Source: GCA-003244245 sp052390495 (GTDB lineage Bacteria; Actinomycetota; Actinomycetes; Mycobacteriales; Pseudonocardiaceae). From it: a stretch of DNA of 22,593 nt. Shown here piece by piece: positions 22,538-22,593 of the stretch. The notes beneath the pieces were generated by a model that ran no database searches, was not told where the DNA came from, and saw only the letters and a list, made by a program, of their open reading frames with translations. The stretch lies in contig JBQTGW010000257.1 of NCBI GenBank assembly GCA_052390495.1, positions 1 through 22,593 of the forward strand. The letters run 5' to 3'. How positions within the stretch are numbered: position 1 is the stretch's first letter; each line of letters begins with the position of its first letter. The translations under genes and the position numbers were made by a program.

Positions 22538-22593
22538 GCGACGATTACCACTCAGGGGGTGCGGCTGCGCCGCCCGTGAGTGGTAATCGTCGC
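22538..22593. repeat. Long inverted repeat (REP-like) at the right window edge
   Basis: Arms GCGACGATTACCACTCA (22538-22554) and its exact complement (22577-22593) are 17 bp long and pair perfectly. The 22-nt centre holds another hairpin, GCGGC-TGC-GCCGC. The right arm ends at the window edge, so it may be longer. It lies just upstream of nnrD. Its form suits a dispersed palindromic repeat or a terminator of the gene to the right. Confidence 0.75.

Noticed and set aside
1..22593. tRNA, rRNA or other structured RNA genes
   Set aside because: No cloverleaf or rRNA-like sequence was recognised by reading; a tRNAscan/Infernal run would be needed to exclude them fully.

Overview
The window is high-GC actinobacterial DNA. 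The right half (about 10.5-22.6 kb) has the conserved chromosomal order nnrD-alr-hydrolase-rimI-groES-groEL-LuxR regulator-sigD-rsdA-guaB-guaB3, all on the minus strand. This matches the Mycobacterium tuberculosis Rv3410c-Rv3423c neighbourhood. The hydrolase after alr, the CIRCE element upstream of groES and the His-rich GroEL1 tail suggest Pseudonocardiales (Amycolatopsis/Saccharopolyspora-like); the genus cannot be fixed from sequence alone.

The left part (1 to about 10.5 kb) is accessory DNA full of broken genes. From left to right it holds: an IS701-like transposase remnant with an A7 frameshift, joined directly to the C-terminal part of a YcaO (azoline-forming) gene; an intact gene fusing a peptidase S51-like domain to the C-terminal domain of cysteinyl-tRNA synthetase; an unknown gene behind a perfect palindrome; a vapBC toxin-antitoxin pair with an operator-like repeat; a DUF234-type ATPase translationally coupled to a severely shortened deaminase; a PqqD-like/FxLD-type methyltransferase remnant with a frameshift; a small double zinc-knuckle protein; an unknown minus-strand gene; a decayed zinc-ribbon gene with an in-frame UGA; and a methyltransferase, FecE-type ATPase and 5'-truncated FecCD permease. 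The permease fragment begins exactly at the stop codon of guaB3, so about 10,497 is the seam between core chromosome and accessory region. The YcaO and PqqD/methyltransferase remnants suggest that a RiPP (modified peptide) cluster once lay here.

In the core half, nnrD, alr, the alpha/beta hydrolase and rimI form a tightly packed run. groES-groEL has a CIRCE operator, so HrcA heat-shock control is expected. sigD and its membrane anti-sigma factor rsdA are coupled. guaB and guaB3 follow, with guaB apparently having its own near-leaderless promoter. Two things are missing from the expected order. The t6A genes tsaE/tsaB (between the hydrolase and rimI) and tsaD (between rimI and groES) are absent, and short tandem repeats sit at both places where they should be. 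No whiB gene lies between groEL and the LuxR regulator.

The most interesting items are the S51-CysS fusion with its neighbour and palindrome, the missing tsa genes with repeat scars, the chimeric RiPP remnants, catalytic-residue losses in VapC and the DUF234 ATPase, and a long palindromic repeat at the right edge.
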